Shown: positions 7,138 to 15,082 of the stretch, in pieces | How the letters are laid out: every line of letters starts with the position of its first letter | Numbering within the stretch: the stretch's first letter is position 1 | From: DASWRT01 sp036403035 | GTDB lineage: Bacteria; Pseudomonadota; Alphaproteobacteria; ATCC43930; CGMCC-115725 | Assembly (NCBI GenBank): GCA_036403035.1 | Contig: DASWRT010000250.1 | Coordinates: forward strand, 1-21,994 | Direction: 5' to 3' | DNA: 21,994 nucleotides | Made by a program: the position numbers and the translations under genes | The notes under the pieces: model-generated | Told to the model about the DNA's origin: nothing | Database searches by the model: none | Seen by the model: only the letters and a program-made list of their open reading frames with translations

Positions 7138-7650
7138 TCAGAACGGGATGTCGTCCTCGAACTCGAACTCGCGGTCCGCCGGTTCCCGCTCCTCCTCCCG
7201 GCGCGAGGTGCGGCCACCGGCCGGCGGCGCGGCCCGGTCCGGCGCACGGCGCGGCTCGCGTCCACTTGCTGCGCGCCCGCCGCCCGCCGGCTGATGCTGC
7301 TGCTGTTCGTCCTCCTCGTCCCGCCCGGTGCCCGCCGCCAGGACCTGCAACCGGCTATTGAACCGGTCGAGCACGATCTCGGTCGTCTGGACCTCGCGGC
7401 CGTCCTTCTGCCACCGCCGGGTACGGACCTGCCCTTCGACGGCGACGAGCGTGCCCTTGCGGGCGCGGCGTCCGAGCACCTCGACGAGCTTCTCGTCCCA
7501 GACGACGACGCGGTGCCACTCGGTCCGCTCCTCGCCCTTGACGTACTCCGACGTCGCGAGCGTGAAGCTCGCCATCTTCGCGCCGCTCTGGATGGAGGTG
7601 ATCTCCGGGTCGCGCCCCAGCCGGCCGACCGCGATGAAACGCTGATACAT
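7138..7650 (-). CDS. ssb: Single-stranded DNA-binding protein, accessory copy
   Basis: A 170-residue SSB. Residues 1-105 form the OB fold (MYQRFIAVGRLGRDPEI, MASFTLATSEY, EWHRVVVWDEKLVEVLGRRARKGTLVAVEGQVRTRRW, TTEIVLDRF). A Gln/Gly/Arg-rich linker follows, and the protein ends EFEDDIPF, the acidic tip that recruits repair and replication partners. The N-terminus (YQRFIAVGRLGRDPEI) differs from the usual chromosomal form (xNKVILIGNLGxDPE), so it resembles phage or mobile-element SSBs. AGGAAAAGCCAG precedes the ATG. It probably coats single strands exposed by the exonuclease and hands them to the annealing protein encoded just upstream. Confidence 0.93.
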   Translation of the reverse strand: MYQRFIAVGRLGRDPEITSIQSGAKMASFTLATSEYVKGEERTEWHRVVVWDEKLVEVLGRRARKGTLVAVEGQVRTRRWQKDGREVQTTEIVLDRFNSRLQVLAAGTGRDEEDEQQQHQPAGGGRAASGREPRRAPDRAAPPAGGRTSRREEEREPADREFEFEDDIPF

Positions 7651-7754
7651 CTGGCTTTTCCTGTCCGCTCAAAATACGGGCATGCGACGGCCGGCGGGGT
7701 TCGGCCCGGCGCTCGTTGCATTCCCAAAAGCCGCGAGGGCGGCAGCGGCGGCCG

Positions 7755-8618
7755 TCAGGCCACCGCTTCCTGCTCTCCCGCGGCAGGAGTGGGCGTTTCG
7801 CGCGCCAGCAGCTCCGCCTTCTTCTGGCTGAAGCCGGCGATGATGCGGTGCTGCGCCGCCCGGTCGATCAGGCCGATGTCGCGGAGCCGCGCCGCGGTGC
7901 CGTTGCGCCACAACTCGTCGAGCCCGTCCAGATCCTCGACCTTGGCCAGCTTCGCGCGGATCTCCTGCTCGAAGCGGGCGATCGCCTCCGGCTGGACGTC
8001 GGGATTGTTCCTCGCCTGGAAATACGCCTCGCTTTCCTCTCGGTACTTACTGTCGTCGAACTGGCCCATGTAGACGTCGGCGGCCAACCCGAGCTGGAGG
8101 CAGCATTTGCCGACCGCATCGGTGATCGACATCTTGAACGCCTCGTCGTTCGGCTCCTCGGAGCCGTCGCGCCGGCGCCGCATCATCTCCGTGCCGCCCC
8201 ATTGCGGGCCGGTCCAGCAGATTTCACCGGTCTCGGCGTCCTTGTACCAGATGCGGACGCAGACGAAGACCATGCGCTCCTGCACCGTCCATTCGAGCTG
8301 CTCGTAGCCCCAGCCCTTGCCGACCGGACCGAACGCCTCGGTCATCATCTGGAGCCGCCACGTCGGATCGATCTGCGTCCCCTTGAAGCCGAAGCGCGTG
8401 AAGGGTTTGGTCGAGCGCGGATCGGTCCGCTTCAGCCGGTTCCACAGCGCAAGGTTGTGCTGCGGCGGTGGCGTCACAGCATTGCCGCCGGCTTGCGGCG
8501 CGGCTTCCTTCCGGGCCGCGGCAGGCACCGGCTTGTCATTCGCGGCATCCTTCGCCGGCGGTGCCGCCGACGCCGAAGACCGGTTCGTCCTGTTCGCTTT
8601 CACCATCGTTGCACTCAT
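7755..8618 (-). CDS. Rad52-like single-strand annealing protein (putative)
   Basis: A 287-residue protein with a disordered Ala/Pro/Lys-rich N-terminus (about 1-50). The core contains WNRLKRTDPRSTKPFTRFGFKG, IDPTWRLQMMTEAFGPVGKGWGYEQLEW, VRIWYKDAETGEICWTGPQWGGTEM and DEAFKMSITDAVGKCCLQLGLAADVYMGQFDDSKY. The helix about a gene-end FGPVGKGWGY and the later K-x-x-I-T-D-A-x-x-K-x-x-x-x-L-G-x-A-D-V motif match phage annealing proteins of the Rad52/Sak type. Such proteins pair complementary single strands. The family is assigned by pattern and by its place between a YqaJ exonuclease and an SSB, so the general role is more certain than the exact subfamily. The ribosome binding site is weak, and ATG 8606 is an alternative start. 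Confidence 0.75.
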   Translation of the reverse strand: MSATMVKANRTNRSSASAAPPAKDAANDKPVPAAARKEAAPQAGGNAVTPPPQHNLALWNRLKRTDPRSTKPFTRFGFKGTQIDPTWRLQMMTEAFGPVGKGWGYEQLEWTVQERMVFVCVRIWYKDAETGEICWTGPQWGGTEMMRRRRDGSEEPNDEAFKMSITDAVGKCCLQLGLAADVYMGQFDDSKYREESEAYFQARNNPDVQPEAIARFEQEIRAKLAKVEDLDGLDELWRNGTAARLRDIGLIDRAAQHRIIAGFSQKKAELLARETPTPAAGEQEAVA

Positions 8619-8729
8619 TGCATCCGTTCCGTTGCGGCGGCGCGTGCCGCCCTCATCCCTTCCCGCCCGCAGCGCGGAGCGGAGCCCGCGCTCTCGCCAC
8701 CGCGCGCGACGACACCCGCCGGCCGGCGG

Positions 8730-9662
8730 TCACTCGTCGCCGGACGCGACGATCGCTGCGGCGAAGGCCGGCATCCAAGGTTCGGATCGGTCTCGATATT
8801 TCCTCGGCAGATCGCCGAACTTGAGCGACAGGCGCCCGTCCTTGCTGCGGCTCAGCACGACGGCGGCAGCCGCGGAGCCGGCGCCAGCGCCGTTCACGGC
8901 CGGCGGCGGCAGATAGGCGACCCGCGCGTCCTCCGGCATCAGCGCCTTGATCTCGGTCTCGGCGACCTTGAAGGCGAGCATGCCGGCGCGGTGCTCGACG
9001 AGGGTGCTCCCCAGCGACATGAACTCGTTGTGGAGCGACATGTCGACGATCCGCATCGTCTCGAAGTCCGGCGGCGGCACGGCGAGCGGATCGGCGGTAG
9101 GCTCGATGTCGTTCTCGACGTGCCACCAGAAGGCGCGCTCGGTCTCGATCAGCGTCGCGATGTCGCGTTCGCTGCGCGGGACCGGCACGAACGAATAGCT
9201 CGACGGCCGCAGGATGGAGAGCACGGCCCCGCGGAGGCCGGTTACCGACAGCTGATGCTGGACTTGCCAATAGTAGTACGCGGCCAGTTCCTCCTCGCTC
9301 TTCGGCCCGCCGTGGAACTTCGCCTCCAGGATCGTGTCGGGCGGCCGGTCCGCCGTCGCGGGCGGCTCCGACCAGGTGAGGAAGTCGAGATGCGCGACGA
9401 GAAAATCGAGTTCCGCATGGACGAAGGTTTGGTCGCCCGCCGGGCGGCAGGGCACTCCGGTCCGTCTCTCGAAGAAACGGGCATGCAGATGTTCCGTCGC
9501 GACTCCGATCTGCACCGCCGGCACGAAGTCGAGGTCGGCCGGCGCAACGCGACCGGTCTTCTCCAGCCAGACCTCGCGCCAGTCCCCCGCCATGATCCGC
9601 GGCGCGTCCGACGAGCCGAGCCGCCCGGCCCGCCGTGCGTGTTGTTCGACCGATAATGCCAT
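8730..9662 (-). CDS. YqaJ/lambda-Exo-like recombination exonuclease
   Basis: A 310-residue PD-(D/E)XK nuclease. It shows the N-terminal YqaJ motif RLGSSDAPRIMAGDWREVWLEKTGR, a Glu in QIGVATEHLH (Glu57), the acidic HLDFLTW (Asp93), the catalytic E-x-K motif ILEAKFHGG (Glu113, Lys115) and AYYYWQVQHQLSVTG (Gln133). This is the fold of lambda Exo, which degrades one strand of duplex DNA to expose a 3' overhang for an annealing partner. ATG 9662 starts in the usual place relative to the family motif; an upstream in-frame start at 9695 adds a basic stretch with no support, and no strong Shine-Dalgarno is visible for either. It is the first gene of the putative operon with the annealing protein and ssb, 136 bp downstream of a LexA box. 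Confidence 0.85.
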   Translation of the reverse strand: MALSVEQHARRAGRLGSSDAPRIMAGDWREVWLEKTGRVAPADLDFVPAVQIGVATEHLHARFFERRTGVPCRPAGDQTFVHAELDFLVAHLDFLTWSEPPATADRPPDTILEAKFHGGPKSEEELAAYYYWQVQHQLSVTGLRGAVLSILRPSSYSFVPVPRSERDIATLIETERAFWWHVENDIEPTADPLAVPPPDFETMRIVDMSLHNEFMSLGSTLVEHRAGMLAFKVAETEIKALMPEDARVAYLPPPAVNGAGAGSAAAAVVLSRSKDGRLSLKFGDLPRKYRDRSEPWMPAFAAAIVASGDE

Positions 9663-10005
9663 GATGGACCGATCAGATCGCCGCCCTGCGCGCATCCGCG
9701 CCGGTCGGCCGACACTCCCCGTGATTGCCCGAATCGCGCCCGGACTCTCGCAGCAGCGCGGTCATCCTAAGGTGGGGATTTTCAGTTTCGCATGCAAGAA
9801 CGAAAAGTGAACACAGCTGTAAATTCTTCGTCTGCCCAGGTTTTGTGAGGTCGAAAACAATTATAGGTTGAGATATTACTTTGGAACATTGGACGGTTAG
9901 TTGACGGACACATTGTCAAGCCGCACTCCGGCGGGGAGTCCAGGGCGGTCCGGGTGTTCTCTCGCGGTGGTCGGATGGCGACGCTGCGCAAAGGAGAACG
10001 GAAGA
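9663..10005. other. 343-bp divergent promoter region with a LexA box
   Basis: No gene is seen. The part from about 9770 to 9910 is AT-rich. It holds the LexA box at 9798-9812, a TATAAT hexamer on the minus strand (9860-9865, with a poor -35) and an inverted repeat TTGAC (9901-9905)/GTCAA (9915-9919) ahead of the YdcZ-like gene. The minus-strand leader of the exonuclease gene would run through the LexA box. Confidence 0.6.
9798..9812. promoter_or_regulatory. LexA box (GAAC-N7-GAAC), exact
   Basis: GAAC-GAAAAGT-GAAC on the plus strand is GTTC-N7-GTTC on the minus strand, the alphaproteobacterial SOS-box consensus. It lies 136 bp upstream of the exonuclease start and about 190 bp from the oppositely oriented YdcZ-like gene. 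Direction of control is inferred: the recombination genes are the natural SOS target. Confidence 0.75.
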
Positions 10006-10446
10006 ATGTGGCTTGCATACGGGTTCGCGATCCTGGGCGGGGTGCTGACCGCCGTGCAGGCCGGCTGCAACACCGCGCTCAACAAGGAACTCGCACAGCC
10101 TTTCATCGCCGCGCTCGTCGTCTACGCCGTCGGCGCCGTCTCGATCGCGTTGAGCGCGCCGCTGTTCGGCCAGTCGCTGCCGACCACCGAGCGCATCGGA
10201 CAGGTGCCGTGGTGGGGCTGGGTCGGCGGCCTGGGCGGCGCGATCTACATCATGTCGATCTTTCTCGTCGCGGAACGGACCGGTGCAGCGCTCTTTACCG
10301 GGTTGTCGGTCAGCGCCGCCCTGATCGCCTCGGTCGTCCTCGACCATTTCGGCTGGATCGGCTTCGCGCCCCACCCCGCCGGGCTTTGGCGGATATTGGG
10401 CGGGGTCCTGATGGTTGCCGGCGTCGTGCTGGTCGCAAAGTTCTAG
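10006..10446 (+). CDS. YdcZ-type (DUF606) DMT transporter
   Basis: A 146-residue protein with about five hydrophobic helices. The pattern GVLTAVQAGCNTALNKELAQPFIAALVVYAVGA, WWGWVGGLGGAIYIMSI and the final LWRILGGVLMVAGVVLVAKF is that of the half-size YdcZ/DUF606 branch of the drug/metabolite transporters, which probably act as dimers. The substrate is unknown. The start is set by AAGGAG twelve bases upstream of ATG 10006; the open frame before it has no family match. It converges on the next gene with a 6-bp gap between stops. Confidence 0.85.
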   Translation: MWLAYGFAILGGVLTAVQAGCNTALNKELAQPFIAALVVYAVGAVSIALSAPLFGQSLPTTERIGQVPWWGWVGGLGGAIYIMSIFLVAERTGAALFTGLSVSAALIASVVLDHFGWIGFAPHPAGLWRILGGVLMVAGVVLVAKF

Positions 10447-10452
10447 TCGCGG

Positions 10453-10869
10453 CTAGCCCTTGCAGGGATGCGCCTCGGTGACGGCGCGGATCACCGTCTC
10501 GGCCCCGGCGTAGGACTGCATCTCCCGGTGCGCGTTGAGCCAATCCGCCACCGTGTGCCCCAGATCGGCGATCGTCGTCCGGGGCGGCACGCAGAAGAGC
10601 GGCGGGTGGTCGCCGGCCGCGCGCGCCACCGCGAAGGCGTCGAGCACGCCGACCGTGTAGGAGACGCACGCCGCCTCCGACGCGCGGCAGGTCGCCGCGA
10701 GATCCTTCGCCGTGACATAGCCGGTCGCCTTGTGCCGCGCGTCCTGCGCCGGGGCCGCGGCCGAAGCCGCAACGGCGCCGGCCGCCAGAAACGTGGCGGC
10801 CAGCACGGCGATGCGCACGGCGGCGGGCCGCCCCCGCCCCGCCGGGCCGCATCTGTCTGGAACGATCAA
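10453..10869 (-). CDS. Secreted Rap1a/Tai-like protein
   Basis: A 138-residue protein with a signal-peptide-like stretch (AVRIAVLAATFLAAGAVAASA, cleavage near residue 39) followed by a compact domain. That domain contains AKDLAATCRASEAACVSYTVGVLDAF, then FCVPPRTTIADLGHTVADWLNAH and a final EAHPC. The spacing of the four Cys residues and the Y-x-x-G-V-x-D and C-x-P motifs match the Rap1a/Tai family, whose members are often immunity proteins to type VI amidase effectors but are also widespread without an effector nearby. No effector or secretion gene is in the window, so an immunity role is unproven. The start is TTG at 10869, set by AGGAGG five bases upstream; a second GGAGG lies ten bases further. 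Confidence 0.7.
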   Translation of the reverse strand: MIVPDRCGPAGRGRPAAVRIAVLAATFLAAGAVAASAAAPAQDARHKATGYVTAKDLAATCRASEAACVSYTVGVLDAFAVARAAGDHPPLFCVPPRTTIADLGHTVADWLNAHREMQSYAGAETVIRAVTEAHPCKG

Positions 10870-10962
10870 GCAAACCTCCTTTTTCCTCCGACCGGCCGGA
10901 CGGTACAGTCGTTCCCGGCGTCACGAAAGACCGCCTTTGCGGATCGCGGGGAGGCAAGCGCG

Positions 10963-11883
10963 ATGACGGTCGTCGTCTTCGGATCGGTCAATGTCGACCT
11001 CACCTTCCGCCTGGAGCGCCTGCCGGGCGTCGGCGAGACGGTGATCGGCCCCGCCTGCACGATCGCGCCCGGCGGCAAGGGCGCGAACCAGGCGCTTGCC
11101 GCTTCCCGCGCCGGTGCGGCGGCGGTGCGCCTCTGCGCCGCGGTCGGCGACGATGCATTCGCCGACGAGGCGCTGCGCGAGCTGCGGGCGGAGGGTATCG
11201 ACCTTTCCGCCGTGCATCGGCTTGAGCGGCCGACGGGGTGCGCGGCGATCGGCGTCGACGCCGCCGGCCGGAACCAGATCATGGTCGCGGCCGGCGCGAA
11301 CGCGGCGGCATCGGCCGACGCCGTGCCGGACGCATGGCTCGGCCCGGACACGATCCTGGTCCTCCAGATGGAGGTGCCATGGATGGAGAGCCTGCGGCTC
11401 GCACGGCGGGCCAGGACTTCCGGCGCCCGCGTATGCCTCAATCTCGCGCCTTTCCTGCCGGTCGCGCCGGCGGAACTCGACCACGTCGATTTCCTGATCG
11501 TCAACGAGACGGAGGCGCACGCCCTCGCGGCGGCGGGCGGCGCGAGCGACGGCTCGGCCGCATCCCTGGCGGCATCGACCGGACGGGCGGTGATCGTGAC
11601 CCGCGGCGCGGAGGGCGCGGCCTATGCGGCCGGCACCGAGCGCTGCGACGCTCCCGCGCTTGCCGTCGAGCCGGTCGACACGACCGGCGCCGGTGACGCC
11701 TTCGTCGGCGCGTTCGCGGCATCGATCGATTGCGGCACGCCGATCCCCGAGGCGCTGGCCTTCGCCGCCGCGGCGGGCAGCCTCGCCTGCCTCGCGCCAG
11801 GAGCTCAGGCCGGCCTGCCGCGGCGTGCCGCGATCGAGGCGGGGCTAAGAAGTGACGGACTCAGAAAGGCGCCGAGCCCCTGA
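10963..11883 (+). CDS. rbsK: Ribokinase-like PfkB sugar kinase
   Basis: A 306-residue PfkB-family kinase. FGSVNVDLTFRLERLPGVGETV opens the protein, GGKGANQA at 37-44 is the first PfkB signature, NETE at 181-184 contacts the nucleotide, and DTTGAGDAFVGAF at 239-251 is the second signature with the catalytic Asp245. Ribokinases phosphorylate ribose at O5, and this sequence follows the ribokinase-type order throughout. GGGGAGG lies eleven bases before ATG 10963. No ribose transporter or repressor is adjacent, so the substrate could be another pentose or nucleoside. Its last 23 bp overlap the end of the convergent dioxygenase gene. Confidence 0.88.
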   Translation: MTVVVFGSVNVDLTFRLERLPGVGETVIGPACTIAPGGKGANQALAASRAGAAAVRLCAAVGDDAFADEALRELRAEGIDLSAVHRLERPTGCAAIGVDAAGRNQIMVAAGANAAASADAVPDAWLGPDTILVLQMEVPWMESLRLARRARTSGARVCLNLAPFLPVAPAELDHVDFLIVNETEAHALAAAGGASDGSAASLAASTGRAVIVTRGAEGAAYAAGTERCDAPALAVEPVDTTGAGDAFVGAFAASIDCGTPIPEALAFAAAAGSLACLAPGAQAGLPRRAAIEAGLRSDGLRKAPSP

Positions 11884-12730
11884 CGGTGGTGCGATGCATG
11901 ATGCGGCGCAACGGCGGCGCGTAGTCGGCGACCGCGCAATGCTGAACCGCGCAGTTGTCCCACATCAGCAGATCGCCGATCTGCCATTTGTGGATGTGCC
12001 GGAACTCGGGCCGGATGATGTGCGCGCACAGCTCGGTCAGCAGATCGCGGCTCTCGTCCTCCGGCAGGTCGAGGATCCGCACGGTGAGGCCCTCGTTGAC
12101 GTAGATCGCCTTCCGGCCGGTCTGCGGATGGGTCCGGACGACCGGATGCACGGCGCCGGGGAGCCGTTCGCGCTGCTCGGCCGTCATCGCGTCGCGCCCG
12201 CTTCCGGCCGAGCGCATCGCGTCGTAGCGGTCGCCATACCGATGCAGCGCCCGCAACCCGGCGATCCGCCGCTTCATCGCCTCCGGCAGGGCATCGTAGG
12301 CGGCTACGGCGCTTGCGAACATCGTATCGCCGAGCACCGTCCCGTCCTCCCGCACCGGCACCTCTCGGGCGTAGAGCAGGGAGCAGCGGCTCGGCGTCGG
12401 CTCGTAGCAGAGATCGGTGTGCCAGTACTGCCCAGCGTCGACGAGACCGATCGGCCGCCCGTTTTCCTGCACGTTCGAGACCAGGAGGATCTCGGGAACG
12501 CCGTCGAGGAGGTATTGCTTCATCACGTGGACTTCCAGCTCGCCGAAGCGGCGGCTGAACGCGACATGCTGCCTCTCGTCGATCGTCTGGTTCCGGAAGA
12601 CGATCACCGAACGCTCCGTGAACGCGCCCTCTATCGCCGCGAACGTCGCATCGCTGACCGGCCGGGAGAGATCGACGCCGACGATCTCGGCGCCGATCGG
12701 TCCATCCGCCCTGCGGATCCCGATTCCCAT
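11861..12730 (-). CDS. TauD/TfdA-family Fe(II)/2-oxoglutarate dioxygenase
   Basis: A 289-residue dioxygenase. YWHTDLCYE supplies the first two iron ligands (His104, Asp106), AVQHCAV the distal His264, and RRIMHRTTVRG near the C-terminus the 2-oxoglutarate-binding Arg. IGAEIVGVDLSRPVSD and VIVFRNQTI at the start are typical for the family. Members hydroxylate taurine, alkyl sulfates, aryloxyalkanoates and many other small molecules; the substrate is not readable. ATG 12730 is preferred over 12838 because GAGGG lies seven bases upstream and the family motif follows at once. No sulfonate transporter is adjacent. The 3' end overlaps the ribokinase stop. Confidence 0.88.
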   Translation of the reverse strand: MGIGIRRADGPIGAEIVGVDLSRPVSDATFAAIEGAFTERSVIVFRNQTIDERQHVAFSRRFGELEVHVMKQYLLDGVPEILLVSNVQENGRPIGLVDAGQYWHTDLCYEPTPSRCSLLYAREVPVREDGTVLGDTMFASAVAAYDALPEAMKRRIAGLRALHRYGDRYDAMRSAGSGRDAMTAEQRERLPGAVHPVVRTHPQTGRKAIYVNEGLTVRILDLPEDESRDLLTELCAHIIRPEFRHIHKWQIGDLLMWDNCAVQHCAVADYAPPLRRIMHRTTVRGSAPF

Positions 12731-12918
12731 CTCAACCCTCGCGATATCGCCCGTCGCCGCCCTGCCGGCCATCCCCTTGCCGAGAGGCGCGACGGCGTCG
12801 TCGCAAGCATCATGGCGAGCGCTGCGGTGCAGCATCAATCCCGAATTCTCCTAATTCGCGAAAATGAACTCGGATGATGCCGGCCGATGCCGGTTTCCGC
12901 TGTCGTCCGGGGCTCAGC

Positions 12919-14850
12919 CTATGCCCCGGCAACGCCGATCGCGTCATCCGCTCCGTCGAGCATGCGGCGGATCGCGGCGCCGACCTGCACCGGCTTGTAA
13001 GGCTTCGGAATGAACGCGACGATCCCGGCGGCGGCCTGGTCGCCGCCGGTCGCCGCGTCCCCGCCGACGGCGACGCGCTCGGGATAGCCGGAGGTGAGCA
13101 AGGCCGGGAGCGCCGGCTGCATAAGCTGCGCCGTGCGAATCAGTTCATCTCCCATCATCGATCCGGGCATTACCATATCGGTAAACAGCAGATCGATCCG
13201 CTCGGCGCTCTTCAGCAGCGGCAACGCCTCATCGGCGTTGCCCGCAACCATTACGCAATATCCGAGATCGTCGAGGGCCTGCACGGCGTACTCCCGCACC
13301 GCCGGATCGTCCTCGACGACGAGCACCGTTTCGCGCCGTCCCTCCGCCGGCGCGGCGTCGTCGTCGGCGACCGCCTTCGGCAGCATCGGCGCTACGTCGG
13401 AGCACGCACGCGGCAGGAAGATCCGCATCGCCGTCCCGCGGCCGGGCTCGCTGTCGATATCGATGCAGCCGGCCGACTGCCGTACGAAACCGTAGACCTG
13501 ACTCAGGCCGAGGCCTGTTCCCTTCCCTTCCGGCTTGGTCGTGAAGAGCGGCTCGAACGCGCGCTCCACCGTCTCCGGCGGCATGCCGCACCCCGTATCG
13601 ACGACCGCGAGCATCACGTAGTCGCCCGGCGCGGCATCCCGACGGCGTCGGGGATCGCCGGCGCCGAGAGATACGTTCGCCGTCTCGATCGTCAGGCGGC
13701 CGGCGGCGCCGCCGAGCGCGTCGCGCGCATTGAGGACGAGGTTGAGGAACGCATTCTCCAGATCCGCTGGATCGGCCACCGTCGGCCACAGCCCGGTTGC
13801 CGTCACGATCTCGATCTCGACGGCGGCGCCGAGCAGCATCGTCAGCAGCGTCCGCATCTCCGAGACGACGCCGTTCAGATCGACGGCCACCCGCTCGTGC
13901 GGCCGATGGCGCGTAAAGGCGAGCATCTGTCCGGTCAGCTGGGCGCCGCGCTCCGCGCCCTTCAGCGCATCGTCGAGCCGCGACGCCAGCGTCGGATCGT
14001 CGATCCTCTCTTGCAGCCACGCGAGATTGCCGATGATCACGGTGAGCAGGTTGTTGAAGTCGTGCGCCATACCGCCGGCCAGTTGCCCGATCCCCTCCAT
14101 GCGCTGCGCGCGGCGGCTGCGCTCCTCCTCCTGCATGCGCTCGGTGACGTCCGTCACCGTCAGGATGCAACCGCCGCTCGGCAGATCGGCTCGGCGCATG
14201 TCGATGCAGCGCCCGGCAGGAGTCCGGTGCGCCAGCAGGACGGGCTGCGACGGAACCGGCGCCGTGCCGATCTCGTCCGCGGTTTCGAGCACGCCGCCCG
14301 GCGTCCCGGCGGCGCCCGTGAAAGCGGCGATGTCGCCGTACCTCGCTCCGGCGGAGCGAAGCCGTGCCGGGAGATCGAGAAGATCGGCGAAGCTGTCGTT
14401 GCAGGTCTCCAGCCGCCCATCGGCGCCGAACACGCCTATTCCCTGGGCAATGTTGTCGATCGTCGCGCGGAGCTGCGCCGCCGCCGTCGCCTCGGCGGCA
14501 TGGCAGGCGCGCTGCTGCCGCTTGTGCGCCGTCATCAGCAGCAGCCCGCTCAGCAGTAGCGCGCCGATCGCGATGACGCCCACCGCGCCGGCCGTCACGC
14601 GCAAGTCACGCTGCGACACGGTCAGTTCGCGGTCGGCAAGGGCGACGCGGTCGCTGCTCGCTTGCAGCGCCGCGGAATGGCGGGCGACGAGGACGGTCAG
14701 CCCGACGACCGCCAGCAGCAGCCCGGCAAAGCCGACGATCGCCGCGGCGTGCGCCGCCCGCGGACGGATGGGCGACGCAACGAGCCGGCTTTGCTCGCCG
14801 CGGCGGCGGCGAACGGTTCGTCTGACGGCGGCAAGGACTTCTCCGATCAC
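12919..14850 (-). CDS. Hybrid sensor histidine kinase with PAS and receiver domains
   Basis: A 643-residue protein. Two membrane helices (about 36-57 and 87-107) flank a short periplasmic loop. A PAS-type domain follows (RATIDNIAQGIGVFGADGRLETCNDSFADLLDL, about 128-235), then the H-box GGMAHDFNNLLTVIIGN with phosphoacceptor His263, the N-box NLVLNARDALG (Asn374), DTGCGMPP (418-425) and GKGTGLGLS (442-450). A C-terminal receiver has acidic residues 514-515, phosphoacceptor Asp558 (FTDMVMPG) and Lys616. Its architecture resembles other alphaproteobacterial orphan hybrid kinases. The start is GTG at 14850, as no ATG fits; no clear Shine-Dalgarno is seen. A CtrA-type box lies 47 bp upstream and it is divergent from ctpA. 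No separate response regulator is adjacent. Confidence 0.92.
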   Translation of the reverse strand: MIGEVLAAVRRTVRRRRGEQSRLVASPIRPRAAHAAAIVGFAGLLLAVVGLTVLVARHSAALQASSDRVALADRELTVSQRDLRVTAGAVGVIAIGALLLSGLLLMTAHKRQQRACHAAEATAAAQLRATIDNIAQGIGVFGADGRLETCNDSFADLLDLPARLRSAGARYGDIAAFTGAAGTPGGVLETADEIGTAPVPSQPVLLAHRTPAGRCIDMRRADLPSGGCILTVTDVTERMQEEERSRRAQRMEGIGQLAGGMAHDFNNLLTVIIGNLAWLQERIDDPTLASRLDDALKGAERGAQLTGQMLAFTRHRPHERVAVDLNGVVSEMRTLLTMLLGAAVEIEIVTATGLWPTVADPADLENAFLNLVLNARDALGGAAGRLTIETANVSLGAGDPRRRRDAAPGDYVMLAVVDTGCGMPPETVERAFEPLFTTKPEGKGTGLGLSQVYGFVRQSAGCIDIDSEPGRGTAMRIFLPRACSDVAPMLPKAVADDDAAPAEGRRETVLVVEDDPAVREYAVQALDDLGYCVMVAGNADEALPLLKSAERIDLLFTDMVMPGSMMGDELIRTAQLMQPALPALLTSGYPERVAVGGDAATGGDQAAAGIVAFIPKPYKPVQVGAAIRRMLDGADDAIGVAGA

Positions 14851-14896
14851 GGCGCGACCCGCGATGACGTTGGGCGAGAAGTCTTGCGATCTATGG

Positions 14897-14911
14897 TTAA
14901 TTTGCCGTTAA
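14897..14911. promoter_or_regulatory. CtrA-type box (TTAA-N7-TTAA)
   Basis: TTAA-TTTGCCG-TTAA matches the full CtrA recognition sequence of alphaproteobacteria exactly, and the minus-strand reading continues as TTAAC. It lies 47 bp upstream of the kinase start and 172 bp upstream of ctpA, in their shared 232-bp promoter region, so the kinase is the more likely target. Confidence 0.65.
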
Positions 14912-15082
14912 TGGCAGACTGTCGGCATGCTTCCTGCACGGCGGGCCGGTCGATGCGATCGGAAAGAGACAGGCCCGGCGGGGAGCGGATCGGACGTAAG
15001 ATCGTACTTGATTTGCCTGAGCGGTCGCCGATCTTGCTTCCGTCCGGGCTAGTGTTGTGATTCGACTGCAACGGGGTGATCG

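Noticed and set aside
7716..9656. Long plus-strand open frame spanning the exonuclease and annealing-protein genes
   Set aside because: It crosses two real genes on the opposite strand, has no ribosome binding site and no recognisable domain.
10488..10869. Idea that the Rap1a/Tai-like protein marks a type VI effector-immunity pair
   Set aside because: No effector, amidase or type VI secretion gene occurs in the window; the family is also common without effectors.
12874..14559. Long plus-strand open frame opposite the hybrid kinase
   Set aside because: Shadow of the kinase gene, whose H, N, G and receiver motifs are all intact on the minus strand.
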